The notes under the pieces: model-generated
Database searches by the model: none
What the model was told of the DNA's origin: nothing
The model's input: only the letters and a program-made list of their open reading frames with translations
Assembly (NCBI GenBank): GCA_029215795.1
Contig: JARDYH010000002.1
Span: forward strand, 46,980,001-47,044,000
Direction of reading: 5' to 3'
DNA: 64,000 nt
From: Anniella stebbinsi
Lineage: Eukaryota > Chordata > Lepidosauria > Squamata > Anniellidae
Position numbers and translations under genes: made by a program
Shown here: positions 21,296 to 32,292 of the stretch, one piece after another
Position numbering within the stretch: the first letter of the stretch is position 1
How the letters are laid out: every line of letters begins with the position of its first letter

Positions 21296-22953
21296 TAGGG
21301 GTGTGCACTGGATCGGCTCCAATCCACAATCCGGAGCTGATCCAGGGGAAATCGGATACAATTATCCGATTTCCAATCCCCCCTCTGGATCGTCCAATAT
21401 TTTCCAAACCGGTCCGGAAGGACCCAATCCGGTTCAGGGAAAATCGGAGGATCATGGCGCCCGCTGCCACTTCCATTGGCGGATGCCAGCGGGCGCCTGC
21501 CGATGGAAACGGACAGCGGGGGGGAGGGCTTACCTGGTGGGGCATCCTCCTCCTCCTCCCATTGCCGGCTGAAAACTACTGCAAACTAGGCCTCGTGGCT
21601 TAGTTTACAGGAGAGCGCCAGGTGATGAAGTCATCACCTGGCACTCTACTGTAAACTTGGCCGCGAGGCCTAGTTCACAGTAGTTTACAGCCAGCAACGG
21701 ATGGAGGAGGACGCCCCGCCAGGTAAGGAGCGGGGAGGGGCTTACTTGGGGGGGACTGTCCACTGCCATCGGCGGGCGCCAGCGGGTGCCCATTGATGGA
21801 AGCGGACAGTGGGGGGGCTTACCTGGTGGGGCTGTCCGCTTCCATCTGCTGCCGCCCGGGTGGCAGCGGACGGCCCCGGGAGGTAAGGAGGATCGTGAGG
21901 GGGGGGCTTACCTGCCGGGGCCCTTCTGCTACCATTTGCTGCCGCCCCGGCAGGTAAGGAGGATTGCGAGGGGGAGGAGGAGGGGGACACACTTACCTGC
22001 ATGGGACATCCGCTCCCCTCCGCTCCTGCCTGCTCCTGCGAAGCAGGTTTCGCGGCCTGCCCCTAGGTAGCGCGCCAGGTGACCTGTTGCGCTACGTAGG
22101 AACAGGCCGCGAAGCCTGCTTCACAGTAGCGGCCAGGAGCGGACGTCCCATGCAGGTAAGGAGCGCTGGGGACGGGGCTTACCTGCCGGGGCCCCTCCGC
22201 TGCCATCTGCTGCCGCCCGGGCGGCAGCGGATGGCAGAGGAGGGGCCCCGGCAGGTAAGGGGGATTGCGAGGGGGGAGGAGGGAGGGCCCCCCCACTTAC
22301 CTGCCTGGGACGTCCGCTCCCCTTCTCTCCTGGCCGCTACTGTGAAGCAGGCTTCGCGGCCTGCCCCTAGGTAGCGCGCCAGGTCACCTGTTGCGCTACG
22401 TAGGGACAGGCCGCGAAGCCTGCTTCACAGTAGCGGCCAGGAACAGAGGGGAGCGGATGTCCCAAGCAAGTAAGGAGCGCCAGAGATGGGGCTTATGTGC
22501 CGGGGCCCCTCCACTGCCATCCGCTGCCGCCCGGGCCCCCCCACTTATCTGCCAGCGGACGGCCCCGGCAAATAAGGAGCGTGAAGGGGAGGAGGGGGCT
22601 TATCTGCCGGGGTTGTCTGCTGCCATCCGCTGGCACCCACAGGCACCAGCGGATGAGAGCAGAAGGCCCCTGCAGGTAAGCGCGAGGGAGGGAGGGACAG
22701 GGAGGGGGGAGTTAGGCCCCCACTCACCCCCACCACTGCCATTTTTCCCCATAGACGTGCATTGGGGGAAAGCTTTCTTTCCCCCAATGCAAGTCTATGG
22801 GGAAAAATGGCGACCGATCCGAAAATTGGACATCTGATTTTTGGATCGGGATCGGGTCCAATCTGATCCAGGGGACCTCCGATTTTGTTCCGATCTGATC
22901 CGGAACAAAATTGGAGGTCCCGATCTGATCCGGGGGGTCCTGGCACACCCCTA
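21296..22953. mobile_element. Complete GC-rich hAT-like element built of hairpin modules
   Basis: Ends TAGGGGTGTGC and GCACACCCCTA are exact inverses. Flanking 8-mers AAACAAAT (21288-21295) and ATACAAAT (22954-22961) match at 7 of 8, the duplication length of hAT transposons. Subterminal zones carry many GATCCGG/GATCGG repeats. The 1.3-kb interior is a CpG island of hairpins: one centred near 21629 on GATGAAGTCATC, and two centred near 22081 and 22384 that are tandem copies about 303 bp apart. Eleven exact CAGGTAAG/CTTACCTG 8-mers sit at hairpin bases. Frames up to 239 codons cross it on both strands but follow the GC pattern and do not resemble a transposase, so it is non-autonomous. Confidence 0.82.
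22738..22811. repeat. 34-bp inverted repeat inside the hAT-like element
   Basis: Arms 22738-22771 and 22778-22811 are inverse copies with one mismatch around a 6-base loop (GCTTTC). Confidence 0.92.
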
Positions 22954-22961
22954 ATACAAAT

Positions 22962-24276
22962 CATAATGCAGAAACAGAATGGACATACAAATAAAAACAT
23001 GTGAAAATGGCATAGATAGGAAATAGACTGAGCTGCCCAGCCCTTGGGCCCAGCTATGAGGAACCAAATGGCCAAATTTTGTTCACAAAATACCACTATG
23101 GCTCCAATCCAATGGTATGTACACAGCTTGCACGTATCATTGCTATGACTATGAATGGGGCAGCCAGAGTGCATGGGTAGCTCTATGAGTCCAAGGAATT
23201 TCCATATGGGCATTGACACTTTGGATTGGAATCTATATTTGCATTTCAGCCAGCTAAGTCCCATTGATTTAATGAGACTAAACTGTCCTTTGGTTCAGTC
23301 CCAAGCATGTGTGGACCATGGGGATTTACTTCTAAGGTAGTATGGTTTGCCATACATACTACTGGGGTGTCCAAGATATGAGATGAAAGTGAATACAGAG
23401 GTAAGAACTCCAATGCTTTTTCTAATGAACCACACTGGCCTCAGCATTGGCTGTTGAAATAAGTGCCATAGAAGTACCTAAATCAGAACGGATAGAATCT
23501 GACTGGCTAGAGAGAAGAATAACCAATCTTTCAGCAAGCTTCCAAATGTGTCCCAGAAACTGACAAATGGTTCCCTGGCATTCTCATTAGTTTTCTTGCA
23601 GGTTGTTTTTGACTTTGCTTTGTTTGCATAACCAACAGAGTATAGGACACTGAGAAATGAATATTGGTTCAAGAGAAGGGTGGCAACAGGCAGAAGCAGC
23701 TGCTTTACTGGCAAAAGAGTTAAATTGGAATCTGTATGTGGGCTTTCTGGATTCCTTGCAATAGAACAAAAGACTTCCATCTTGTAAAACCACTGCCAGC
23801 CAGTAGCTTCTTCTTTTCCAAAATATTGTTGGATATTATCACAAAATGTTCAGATATTACATTCCTGACAAACAGGAAATGTATGCTGCACTAATAGGAT
23901 GTCAATCACCAAGATAACATCAATTTTGTGGTTTCTAAATCATCCCCACCACCTGCTGTCTCTTTGATCATCCCAAACAATTAATCTAAAAGTGACATGA
24001 TTAAGAAATGCTTCCAATGAAACGTGGAGAAACAGTATTTATTTGTATGCATTTTTCCGGCTCTCACTGAAAGCTTACAACAAATCTTCCACTGGATTCC
24101 AAATGGGGCAGGCTGAATCCATAACATAACAGAAATCTGGGTAGTTAAAAAAATCTTAAAGCAAAAATGCTGCTTTAACTCTGATCCTTATACATTTTTT
24201 TTTAAAAAAATGGGAGGACACTATTTTGAAATGTAAGACAATTTTCCTAATAAAATACGTTTTGAACTTTCTTTCC
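22962..24276. other. Unassigned DNA
   Basis: No gene or recognised transposon. 23850-24010 contains clustered TAAT, ATCAAT and CTTTGATC-like words, but I have no independent support for an enhancer. Confidence 0.4.
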
Positions 24277-24284
24277 TTTAACAT

Positions 24285-24604
24285 TAGGCTGACCATATGA
24301 AAAGGAGGACAGGGCTCAAGTAACTTTAACAGTTGTAGATAAAAGGGAATTTCAGCCAGTGTCATTTGTATGCAATTAGTTCCTGGTGAAATTCCCTCTT
24401 CATCACAACAGTTAAAGTTGCAGGGGCCCTGCCTTCTTTTGTATATGGTCACTGTAGTATAGTGCCTGCAACTTTAACTGTTGTGATGAAGAGGGAATTT
24501 CACCAGGAACTAATTGCATACAAATAACGCTGGCTGAAATTCCCTTTTCTCTACAACTGTTAAAGTTACATGAGCCCTGTCCTCCTTTTCATATGGTCAG
24601 CCTA
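24285..24604. mobile_element. Palindromic hAT MITE (TAGGGTGACCA family), copy B
   Basis: Arms start TAGGCTGACCATATGAAAAG and end in its exact inverse. Flanking 8-mers TTTAACAT (24277-24284) and TCTAACAT (24605-24612) match at 7 of 8. This copy has the ATATGAAAAGGAGGAC terminal variant rather than AGATAAAATCCAGG, marking a subfamily shared with 38619 and 39232. Confidence 0.88.
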
Positions 24605-24624
24605 TCTAACATGTGCACTTTTGC

Positions 24625-24735
24625 ACACTTCTTTTAATTTGGAGAACTCTACTGCAAAATTCGGAGAAGTGTGAATTTTGAAAGATAATTGAGTTTTGGT
24701 TCACATACTAGTTTGAAAGTGCAAATTTACGTGAG
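24625..24735. mobile_element. Fragment of the AT-rich hAT-like family
   Basis: The block 'gagaactctactgcaaaattcggagaagtgtgaa' recurs at 26855-26890 inside the more complete copy. Confidence 0.45.
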
Positions 24736-25217
24736 TTCTTATTAAAATGTAAAGCAATTCCCACCCTCCCCATCCCAAGGTTTGTTTGTTTTATAAAGTT
24801 CAGGTAATGCATCTTTCAACAATCCATTGGAAGCATATCAAAAGAGCTGCTCTGAAGTTGGTGTAAAAGGACTTTGCTCTCTTCTAAGTAAACACAAGAC
24901 TGATATTAGGTTTTGCAAGATCAGCCAAGTATTTTGCTCTCTGAAGTATTTTGCACTAGCAGGCATTTGAGAACTCATGTATATACATACATCTTCAGTT
25001 GATGAGTTTAGTGTTGCTTTTCACTCAGACTCTTGCTTCTTTGCAGCCAGTTGAAACACACTAACGTGTTGTGTATTGCTGATGAGCTGAAGTGCTTATC
25101 CATAATTTTAGAGATAGATTTTAAAAGCAACAACCAGGCTTCTTCCTCAGTGCTGAGAACCATTATATTGAACTGGCAGGTTATTTTCAGTATGCAAATT
25201 ATATTTGCACACATACT
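24736..25217. other. Unassigned DNA
   Basis: No gene or recognised repeat. Confidence 0.4.
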
Positions 25218-25455
25218 GGATAGTAGGATCTGTGGAAATGTAGTAGCATAGTAGAAGGGTGATAAGATCTGTGAAAATGTTGCAAGGTAGTAGCAGGATA
25301 GTAGGATTTGTAGAAATGTAGTAGCATAGTAGAAGGGTGATAAGATCTGTGAAAATGTTGCAGGATTTGTTGCAGGATAGTAGGATTTGTGGAAATGTAG
25401 CACGGTAGTAGTAGGATAGTAGGATCTGTGGAAATGTAATAGGATAATAGGATTA
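25218..25455. repeat. Minisatellite, 78-bp unit made of two 39-bp halves
   Basis: GGATAGTAGGAT recurs at 25218, 25296, 25375 and 25414, giving spacings of 78, 79 and 39. The block GTAGCATAGTAGAAGGGTG recurs at 25243 and 25321 (78 apart). Minus-strand frames through it encode a corresponding repetitive peptide, which is a by-product of the tandem array. Confidence 0.9.
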
Positions 25456-26491
25456 GGCTCTGGAAAAGATCCCATTTTTCATCTATTTTCAAAAGATGAA
25501 TAAAATGGGATCTGTTACTGTTCAATTTTGGTTTAGAAAAATCTGCGTAGACACACAGAAATCCAGATTTTTAGTAGTTTAGGTTTTTAAAAGGTGGGAG
25601 GAATTGCCGGCTTAACTCAGTTCCACTGAAATAAGTGAAACCTAAATAGTACTTAAATTTGGCTGGATATATCCATTGTTTTTGTCCAATTAGCATATTC
25701 CAGCTGAGACTATCTAAAATGTTTCTCCTCCACCTCCCCACAACTTTTATTTGGAAAGCTTTGGTGTGCATCCACACACATAAGATTATGGTTGGAAGGG
25801 GAATGATGACATGAATACAGGCGGACATTAAACATTTTAGGACTGCATTGAGAAGGATCTAATTTTGGGGGGAATCTCAGGCCCCTCTTGGGGTCCCAAA
25901 ACAACCCTCTTGGGTTCCTCAAATAGCCACACCCCTTCAAATTCTAACACATTGAAATGCCTCTCATAAAGCTTACAGGCACTAATAGCTTTAAACTACA
26001 ACATTCTGGGTTGTTTGTTTGTTTGTTTAATTTGGAGCCAACATCCACAAACCATATCCCTACCAATGATGAAAGTTTTGCTTTTGTTTTGTTCATTAAA
26101 TCATATGGTGTTTGTAAATTGTTCAATTATGGTTTTGATTTTTTCTCTCTTACTGTTGAAATGCAAAACTTTATAGAAAACAATAAAACACATTTTTTAA
26201 AAAAGAATGAAAAAAGAACAGCAGCCCATCCATATTGGTGGACTCAGAGGAGTCACATTGGTCTTGGGTAATCTGCTTTGCTGCAGCATGGACTGTTGCG
26301 TGTGTTTCCCTTATCTGTTACTTCCCCGGAGGAAGGCTTTGGATGCACTATTAGTGTTCATGCATATATTTTCAAAGTGCTTCCATGTTCAATAATGGTA
26401 TAAAATTGCATCCAGCCTCAGACTGTATTCTTGTCTCCCCACAATTTATGTCGTACCAGGATGGGCAGTTGGCATGAACATTACAAAAAGG
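25456..26491. other. Unassigned DNA
   Basis: No gene or recognised repeat, apart from a GTTT run near 26012-26030. Confidence 0.4.
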
Positions 26492-26520
26492 AATATATAT
26501 ATATATATATATATATATAT
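26492..26520. repeat. (AT)n microsatellite
   Basis: About 14 AT units. Confidence 0.95.
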
Positions 26521-26665
26521 GGTAACCTAGTCATAGTTGGAGCATGTACGGAACAGGGGTCAGTCAGGTGAAGTGGTATTCAAGCAAAGCTAGTGATGTC
26601 ATTGAAATGCTTGGCTCAGAAACCTGAGGGTCTCATAATATTGGCTTTAAATATGATGTAAGTAA

Positions 26666-26979
26666 TAGGGATGGACAGAATGGTCAATTTCCTGTCCATG
26701 TCAGTTTTGCATGTGTTCCATTCTGTTCCATTTTCTGCATTTTTCTAAAAAACATAATGCATGAAAACTACATTTAAATTGCATGTGTTTGCTCTTAAAA
26801 TATCTGTTTTGCATGCATTTCCCCCTAAAATATGCAGTTTTGAAAGCCTTTGTTGAGCCGAGAACTACACTGTAAAATTCAGAGAAGTGTGAAATCCAAA
26901 GGATAACAGCATTCCAATCCACTTATTGTGATTAGTTCGCTTAAAATTGCAGACCAAATGAAATTCCCCAACATCCCTA
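26666..26979. mobile_element. AT-rich hAT-like element (TAGGGATGG family), near-complete
   Basis: Starts TAGGGATGGACAGAATGG and ends CCAACATCCCTA. The terminal 8 bases are inverse at 7 of 8 positions. The interior shares 'aaatgcatgtttt...tctctaaaat' type phrases with other copies. Flanking 8-mers GTAAGTAA and GAGGGGAG do not match, so the duplication is not visible. Confidence 0.6.
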
Positions 26980-28549
26980 GAGGGGAGTTTTATGACCTCG
27001 TAACTCATATCTGGTTCATAGTTTAAAACCAGGTGATGCAGAGCCGGGGAAGGAGGGAGAGCTGGCTGCTGCTACCACTAGCAGCTATACTGGTGGGAGC
27101 TATGTATACAGGTGGGATGGGAGGGGGAGGTGTTTGAATGTTCACAAGTGGGTGAGAAAGTGAAAGGAGGCTGCGGATGTGTGGGAGAGGTGGTTCACAA
27201 TGACATCAACGGGGCAGGACAGAGTCTGATTTTGCTCCAAATAAGCTAAGTGACTTTTCTAAATTTGGCAGAAAGTAGCTTCCATTGGTCCCAGTTATTA
27301 GCCTAACTGGGACAGGTGTAGGTGGGTCGACTCATGTATAGGTTGTATAAGTTGGAAGTTCTCACACCACATCTGAACTTCTGTCAATGCTAATAAAAGC
27401 ATTACCTTACTGACCCTGAATAATTTCGTTTGAAAGGACCAACTTAGTGATTTGTCTCTGATCTGTTCTCTCATACATGCTACATGAAATATTGTATGTT
27501 TTACAGAGATCACCCATTTCCAGTGATATCTTCCTGTAGGTTTTTTTTTCATGGCAGGGGCTTCAAGCAGAGTAGGGCTGAAATCCTAGTAATAAATGGG
27601 AGGGAATGAGATTGTTTATTACTGTTCACCAGAGGTAGCAACACCATAAGCTCTCAGGAATGTCCCAAACATATTGACTTCCTCTTAAAATCCTTTTCAT
27701 GTAAATTATTGAAGACTAATAAAATTCATCTCAAGGGACCATCAGTGAGAGCGGTAAGGTGTCTTAAAACAAAACACAACACAGTTTCTTTTTATTTCGG
27801 CAGTTTCAACCGCGATTGTACTTTTTTATATGATAATCAGAACTCCGCAGAGGAGCAGATGGACACACACAGGAACGGAAATAGTTTGTCTTCATTATCT
27901 GGTAGACCTCTGTATGAGCCTGAAGGCCTTGTCAGAAACCACAAGCCTCTACAAACTGGCAACTGTGGGTTTGTCTGTTCACCATTGAATCTATCTCTAG
28001 AAGAAAAAGAGGAAAGGAAAACATTAGGCCAATGTGTGAATCATGTGACTCGGCTGAACCAAACAAGTACCAGCAACAAAAGACTCTTGGGAGACCTTTA
28101 ATAGCCGCGTCATGGTTAAAGCCTTAAAAAAGAAAGAAAACCCTTTCTGTTTGTTCCATAACCATTTGCTTTTATCTTTTTAGAACTGGAATTGGAAAGT
28201 GCAAAACAACCAGCAGCAATACATGAAACAATCCAAGGAATACCTCCACTATTCAGATGTAAAATTTTGCTAATTTATGTGCTCTATGCATTTTCAACCA
28301 CTGGTTGCATTTTGTCTGGGGCAGAATATGCATGGTGTGGGTGTCTTTTGGCCTTTTCAAAACTTTACTACGGCATGGGGAGGGGGGGCTCCAAATGTGC
28401 TTGGAGCATTGTTGTGGGGTGATGGGATGTTCAACCCTTTTAGCATAGATCCCCCCCCCCAATCAGAATTTCCCATCAGGAACACACAGTTTCTCCACCA
28501 TGGTGGCAAAAATATGTGGAATGATTTAGAAAATGGGAAAATGCCTATC
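26980..28549. other. Unassigned DNA with one 130-codon frame
   Basis: The frame at 27709-28101 (plus strand) is the longest in this stretch. Its product is polar and shows no signal peptide, membrane span or known motif. No polypyrimidine/AG acceptor or GT donor of good quality frames it convincingly, so I do not call it a gene. Homopolymer C and G runs lie near 28380 and 28451. Confidence 0.4.
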
Positions 28550-28650
28550 TGGTGGACTTCTCATGGTCATCTGTTTTGCCACTGTGGGAACAGAATGCTG
28601 GACTAGATAGGTCTTTGGTCTGATCCAGCAGGACACTTCCTAGGTTCTTT
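28550..28650 (+). mobile_element. CR1-like LINE 3' tail
   Basis: The phrase 'gaacagaatgctggactagat..gtctttggtctgatccagcagg' is the 3' terminal region seen also at 35915-35960 and 47710-47750. Confidence 0.65.
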
Positions 28651-29600
28651 CAGTAAACCCTTCCTTGCTCCACTTTGGAGTTCCTCACAGCTGCAATCAA
28701 TGTTTTGGTTTTCATTTTTCATTTGAAAAACACCTCATGTCTCTCATAATGTAATTTGGCCTCATTGAACTTTTAAGCATGGTCTCTCACCCCACAAAAT
28801 GGAGCATTCTCATGAATTCAGCCTAACTACAGTGAGTTAATAATTAAGGAACAACTGAAATTCCTTTAGAAAGCTTAGTAAGCAGAGATTTCAAGCAACC
28901 ATCACTTTCATGGATCTTTAAAGGAGCTTCATTTTATGTTCACACATTTTGACACATAACGTGATTGCACAAAGGTGCTGAGTTGGACGTATGTGACCTA
29001 CTGACCTTGGCAAATTATTTATCACTTACGCAGCATTTCAAAAACCCAAATCTAAGCCTTGCAGCAACGTCAGAGGCAGAAATGCTGATGCGGGTACTTA
29101 GGATTAGAGTGTCAGTGTGTGAGTCAATGCGTGAAGTACTTTACATCCTTGGCTCTGATCTACAGAGACAGAGTCACACTTACGTACGAACTTGCTCATA
29201 CACACAGCAAGGCTGTTCTCACAGTTCCTGAACCACACCTCAGGGGAAGCCTCTAATACTGAAGCACTAGAGTAGGAGGTGGGTAACTTCTGCAGGCCTG
29301 AGGGTCAATTTATCCCCCCAGAAGCCACAGAGAACTGTTCACCCCCCCATCACCACAGCAAATTGGGTGGTAGCAGTGGGGGGCCACACAGAAGGGCAGG
29401 GGGCATATGTGACCATTTCAGTAGAGGAAAAGGTAAGTGGAGGCTACAATTCAGGAAAGTGAATTAAGAACCCTGCTGTGCACTTGGCTTTCCTCCTTGG
29501 TTATCCCAGTTTTTGAAGCATTCTCTGGCTCACCTTTCAAAGAGAAGGGTGGTATTTTCATCTAGGTCCTACAAGTCCAGGCTTATGTTTTCATCCAGGC
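28651..29600. other. Unassigned DNA
   Basis: No gene or recognised repeat. 29330-29350 is C-rich. Confidence 0.4.
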
Positions 29601-30366
29601 CCTACAAAATACTCTTCACAATACTGTAGGAAAGAAGCCATACCATAATGCCCAGAGTACGGGAAACAAACAGAACAAACTCAAACTCTTAATACATGAA
29701 GGCAAATATGACTTGATAGGTATAACTGAAACTTGGTGGGATAACTCCCATGACTGGAATATAGGAATTGAATGGTGTAACTTGTTCAAAAAGAACATAA
29801 GAAATAGAAAGGGAGGCTGAGTCACACTATATGTTAAAAATACTTATCCTTGCACAGAAATACAGGAGGATCAGCCTGGTAGCCCCATCAAGAGAATATG
29901 GCAAGGAATAAAAGAGACATGACAGTCAGAGCCTACTACCGACCACCCAATCAAGGCGAAGTTGATGAAACTTTTGCAAAGTAATTTGCCAGTGTTTCCA
30001 GGAAGTGTGATGTAGCAGTAATGGGGGGACTTCAATTACCCTGATATCTGTTGGGAGACAAATTCTGCCAAAAGTGGCCCTTTCAAGAAATTCTTGACAC
30101 GTGTGGTTGATAATTTTCTCCTACAGAAAGTGGAGGAAAGAACTTGAGGATCGGCTATCCTTGACTTCATACTGACCAATAGGGATGACTTAGTGGATAA
30201 AGTGGCAGTTACAGGAACTCTGGGGGAAAGTGACCACGTCATACTTGAGTTCTTGATTTTAAAGGAAGCAAAAGCTGAGTGTAGCCATACGCGTACTCTG
30301 AATTTCAGGAAAGCTGATTTTAATAAACTCAGAACTATGATAAGAAAGTTCCCATAGCAAGTAACC

Positions 30367-30415
30367 CTTCTTCTTCTTCTTCTTCTTCTTCTTCTTCTTC
30401 TTCTTCTTCTTCTTC
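30367..30415. repeat. (TTC)n microsatellite, tail of the adjacent SINE
   Basis: Sixteen TTC units. On the minus strand this is a (GAA)n run directly after the SINE 3' end, so it probably grew from the SINE tail. Confidence 0.95.
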
Positions 30416-30615
30416 CATTTATATTCCACATTTTTTCATCCAAGGATCCCAAGGTGGCGTACATAATCCTTGTCCTCTCCATTTTATCAACAACCCTGTG
30501 AGATTGGTTGGGCTGAGAGTCTGTGATTGGCCCAAAATCACCCAGTGGGCTTCCATGGCCGAGTGGGGACTAGAACCCGGATTTCCTGACTCCAACACTT
30601 TAGACACCACACCAC
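30416..30615 (-). mobile_element. Sauria (ACA-type) SINE inserted in the CR1 LINE
   Basis: On the minus strand the tRNA-like head begins TGTGGTGTGGTGTCTAAAG, with the B box GGTTCTAGTCC and then CACTCGGCCATGGAAGCCCA. The body has 'cactgggtga..ttgggccaatcac..actctcagcccaacc' and 'acagggttgttgataaaatgg'. The 3' end is 'cgccttgggatccttgga...tggaatataaatgg'. This is the tRNA-derived SINE characteristic of squamates, whose 3' end is borrowed from a Bov-B LINE. It splits the CR1 sequence. Confidence 0.85.
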
Positions 30616-30858
30616 ATGGGTGAGAAAAGGAGTGCAAGATGGGTGGGAGTTTTTTAAAAAGGAAATTTTAAAGGCACAATTACAAACAATCCAAACAAGG
30701 AAAAAAGATAGAAGACAACAGCAGAAACCAACGTGGCTCCACAAAAAACTTAGAGATGAACTGAAATAAAAAAGGACACATATAGGAAGTGGAAGGAAGG
30801 CCAGGCTATAAAAGAAGAGTACAGACAGGTAGCACAGAAGTGTAAGAATGGCATAATA

Positions 30859-31178
30859 TAGGGTGACCAGATAAAATCCAGGTCAGGGCTAGTGTAACTT
30901 TAACAGTTGTAGAGAAAAGGGAATTTCAACCAGTGTCATTTGTATGCAATTAGTTCCTGGTGAAATTCCCTCTTCATCACAACAGTTAAAGTTGCAGGCA
31001 CTATACTAGAGTGACCATATACAAAAGAAGGCAGGGCCCCTGCAACTTTAACAGTTGTGATGAAGAGTGAATTTCGCCAGCAACTAATTGCATACAAATG
31101 ACACTGGCTGAAATTCCCTTTTCTCTACAACAGTTAAAGTTACATGAGCCCTGACCTGGATTTTATCTGGTCAGCCTA
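30859..31178. mobile_element. Palindromic hAT MITE (TAGGGTGACCA family), copy C, inside the CR1 LINE
   Basis: Starts TAGGGTGACCAGATAAAATC and ends CTGGTCAGCCTA. The 8-bp duplication GCATAATA is perfect (30851-30858 and 31179-31186). Removing the element restores continuity of the CR1 coding region, which shows that it inserted after the LINE. Confidence 0.93.
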
Positions 31179-32292
31179 GCATAATATATCTTGGTTTGAC
31201 ATTCTGATCAGCAAACTAGTTAAAAGTGGATCCACGGTTGGCTACAGAATCAGTCTTAAAGAGTCCTTATCAATGGTACCTTCTCAAACTGGGGGAGGTA
31301 ATGAGTGAGGTACTGCAGGGCTCAGTCCTGGGCCCAGTGCTCTTCAACAGTTTTATTAATGACTTGGATGAGGAGGTGCAGGGAATGCTTATCAAATTTG
31401 CAGACAACACAAAATTGAGTGAGATAGCTAATACTCTGGAAGACAAAAACAAACTTCAAAGTGATCTTGATAGGCTGGAGTGCTGGCTGAAATCAATAGA
31501 ATGAAATTTAATTGGGATAAATGCCAAGTTCTACACCTAGGAAAAAGAAATGAAATGCACAGTTACAAGATGGGGGATACTTGGCTCAGCAATACTACAC
31601 GTGAGAAGGATCCAACAGTCTGATGTGGCTGCAAAAAAAGCAAATGCTATTTTGGGCTGCATTAATAAAAGTATAGCTTCCAAATTGCTCGAGGTACTGG
31701 TTCCCCTCTATTTGGCACTGGTTAGATCTCATCTTGAGCATTGTGTCCAGTTCTGGGCACCACACTTCAAGAATGATGCAAACAAGCTAGAGGGGGTTCA
31801 GACAAGTGCAATGATGATGATCAGGGGTCTGGAAACAAACGCCTATGAGGAGAGACTGAAAGAACTGGGCATGTTTAGCCTGAAGAAGAGAAGACTGAGG
31901 GGAGACATGATAGCACTGCTCAAGTACTTGAAAGGTTATCACACAGAGGAGGGCCAGGATCTCTTCTCAATCATCCCAGAATGCAGGACACAAAATAATG
32001 GGCTCAAGTCACAGGAAGCCAGATTCCAGCTGGACATCAGGAAAAATGTCCTGACTGTTAGAGCAGTACGACAATGGAACTAATTACCTAGGGAGGTCGT
32101 GGGCTCTCCCACACTAGAGGCATTCAAGATGCAGCTGGACAGACATCTGTCAGGGATGCTTTAAGGTGGATTCCTGCACTGAGCAGGGGGTTGGACTCGA
32201 TGGCATTATAGGCCCCTTCAAACTCTACTATTCTATGATAAATCTAATCCCAAACCCCAGAGTAACAAGACCTCTATAATGCAGAACAGTGT

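Larger units (their letters stand above)
29601..32240 (+). mobile_element. Decayed CR1 LINE with two nested insertions
   Basis: CR1 retrotransposons move by target-primed reverse transcription. Here the endonuclease region reads GNKQNELKLLIHEGKYDLIGITETWWD (29660-29745, shown in part) and then DSCHDWN-like residues. Reverse-transcriptase motifs follow at 31310-31500 (LQGSVLGPVLFNSFINDLDE, then KFADN where an active enzyme has F/Y-ADD). The C-terminal part 31620-32080 contains KKANAILGCINKS, LEHCVQFWAP, SLKKRRLRGDMIALLKYLKG and LDIRKNVLTVRAVRQWN. The element ends at 32240 with the CR1 hallmark 'caactctactattctatga'-type tail. Frameshifts near 31500 and 31610, stops and two insertions make it inactive. 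It is 5'-truncated. Confidence 0.88.

Noticed and set aside
22545..23264. 239-codon minus-strand frame across the right end of the GC-rich hAT element
   Set aside because: It crosses the transposon boundary and flanking unique DNA without any domain, and the hairpins keep all frames open.
25008..25525. Repetitive His/Ser/Tyr peptide frames on the minus strand
   Set aside because: They are translations of the 39/78-bp minisatellite.
30036..30482. 148-codon frame with a long Arg run
   Set aside because: The Arg run is a translation of the (TTC)n microsatellite, and the rest lies antisense to the CR1 LINE and in the SINE.
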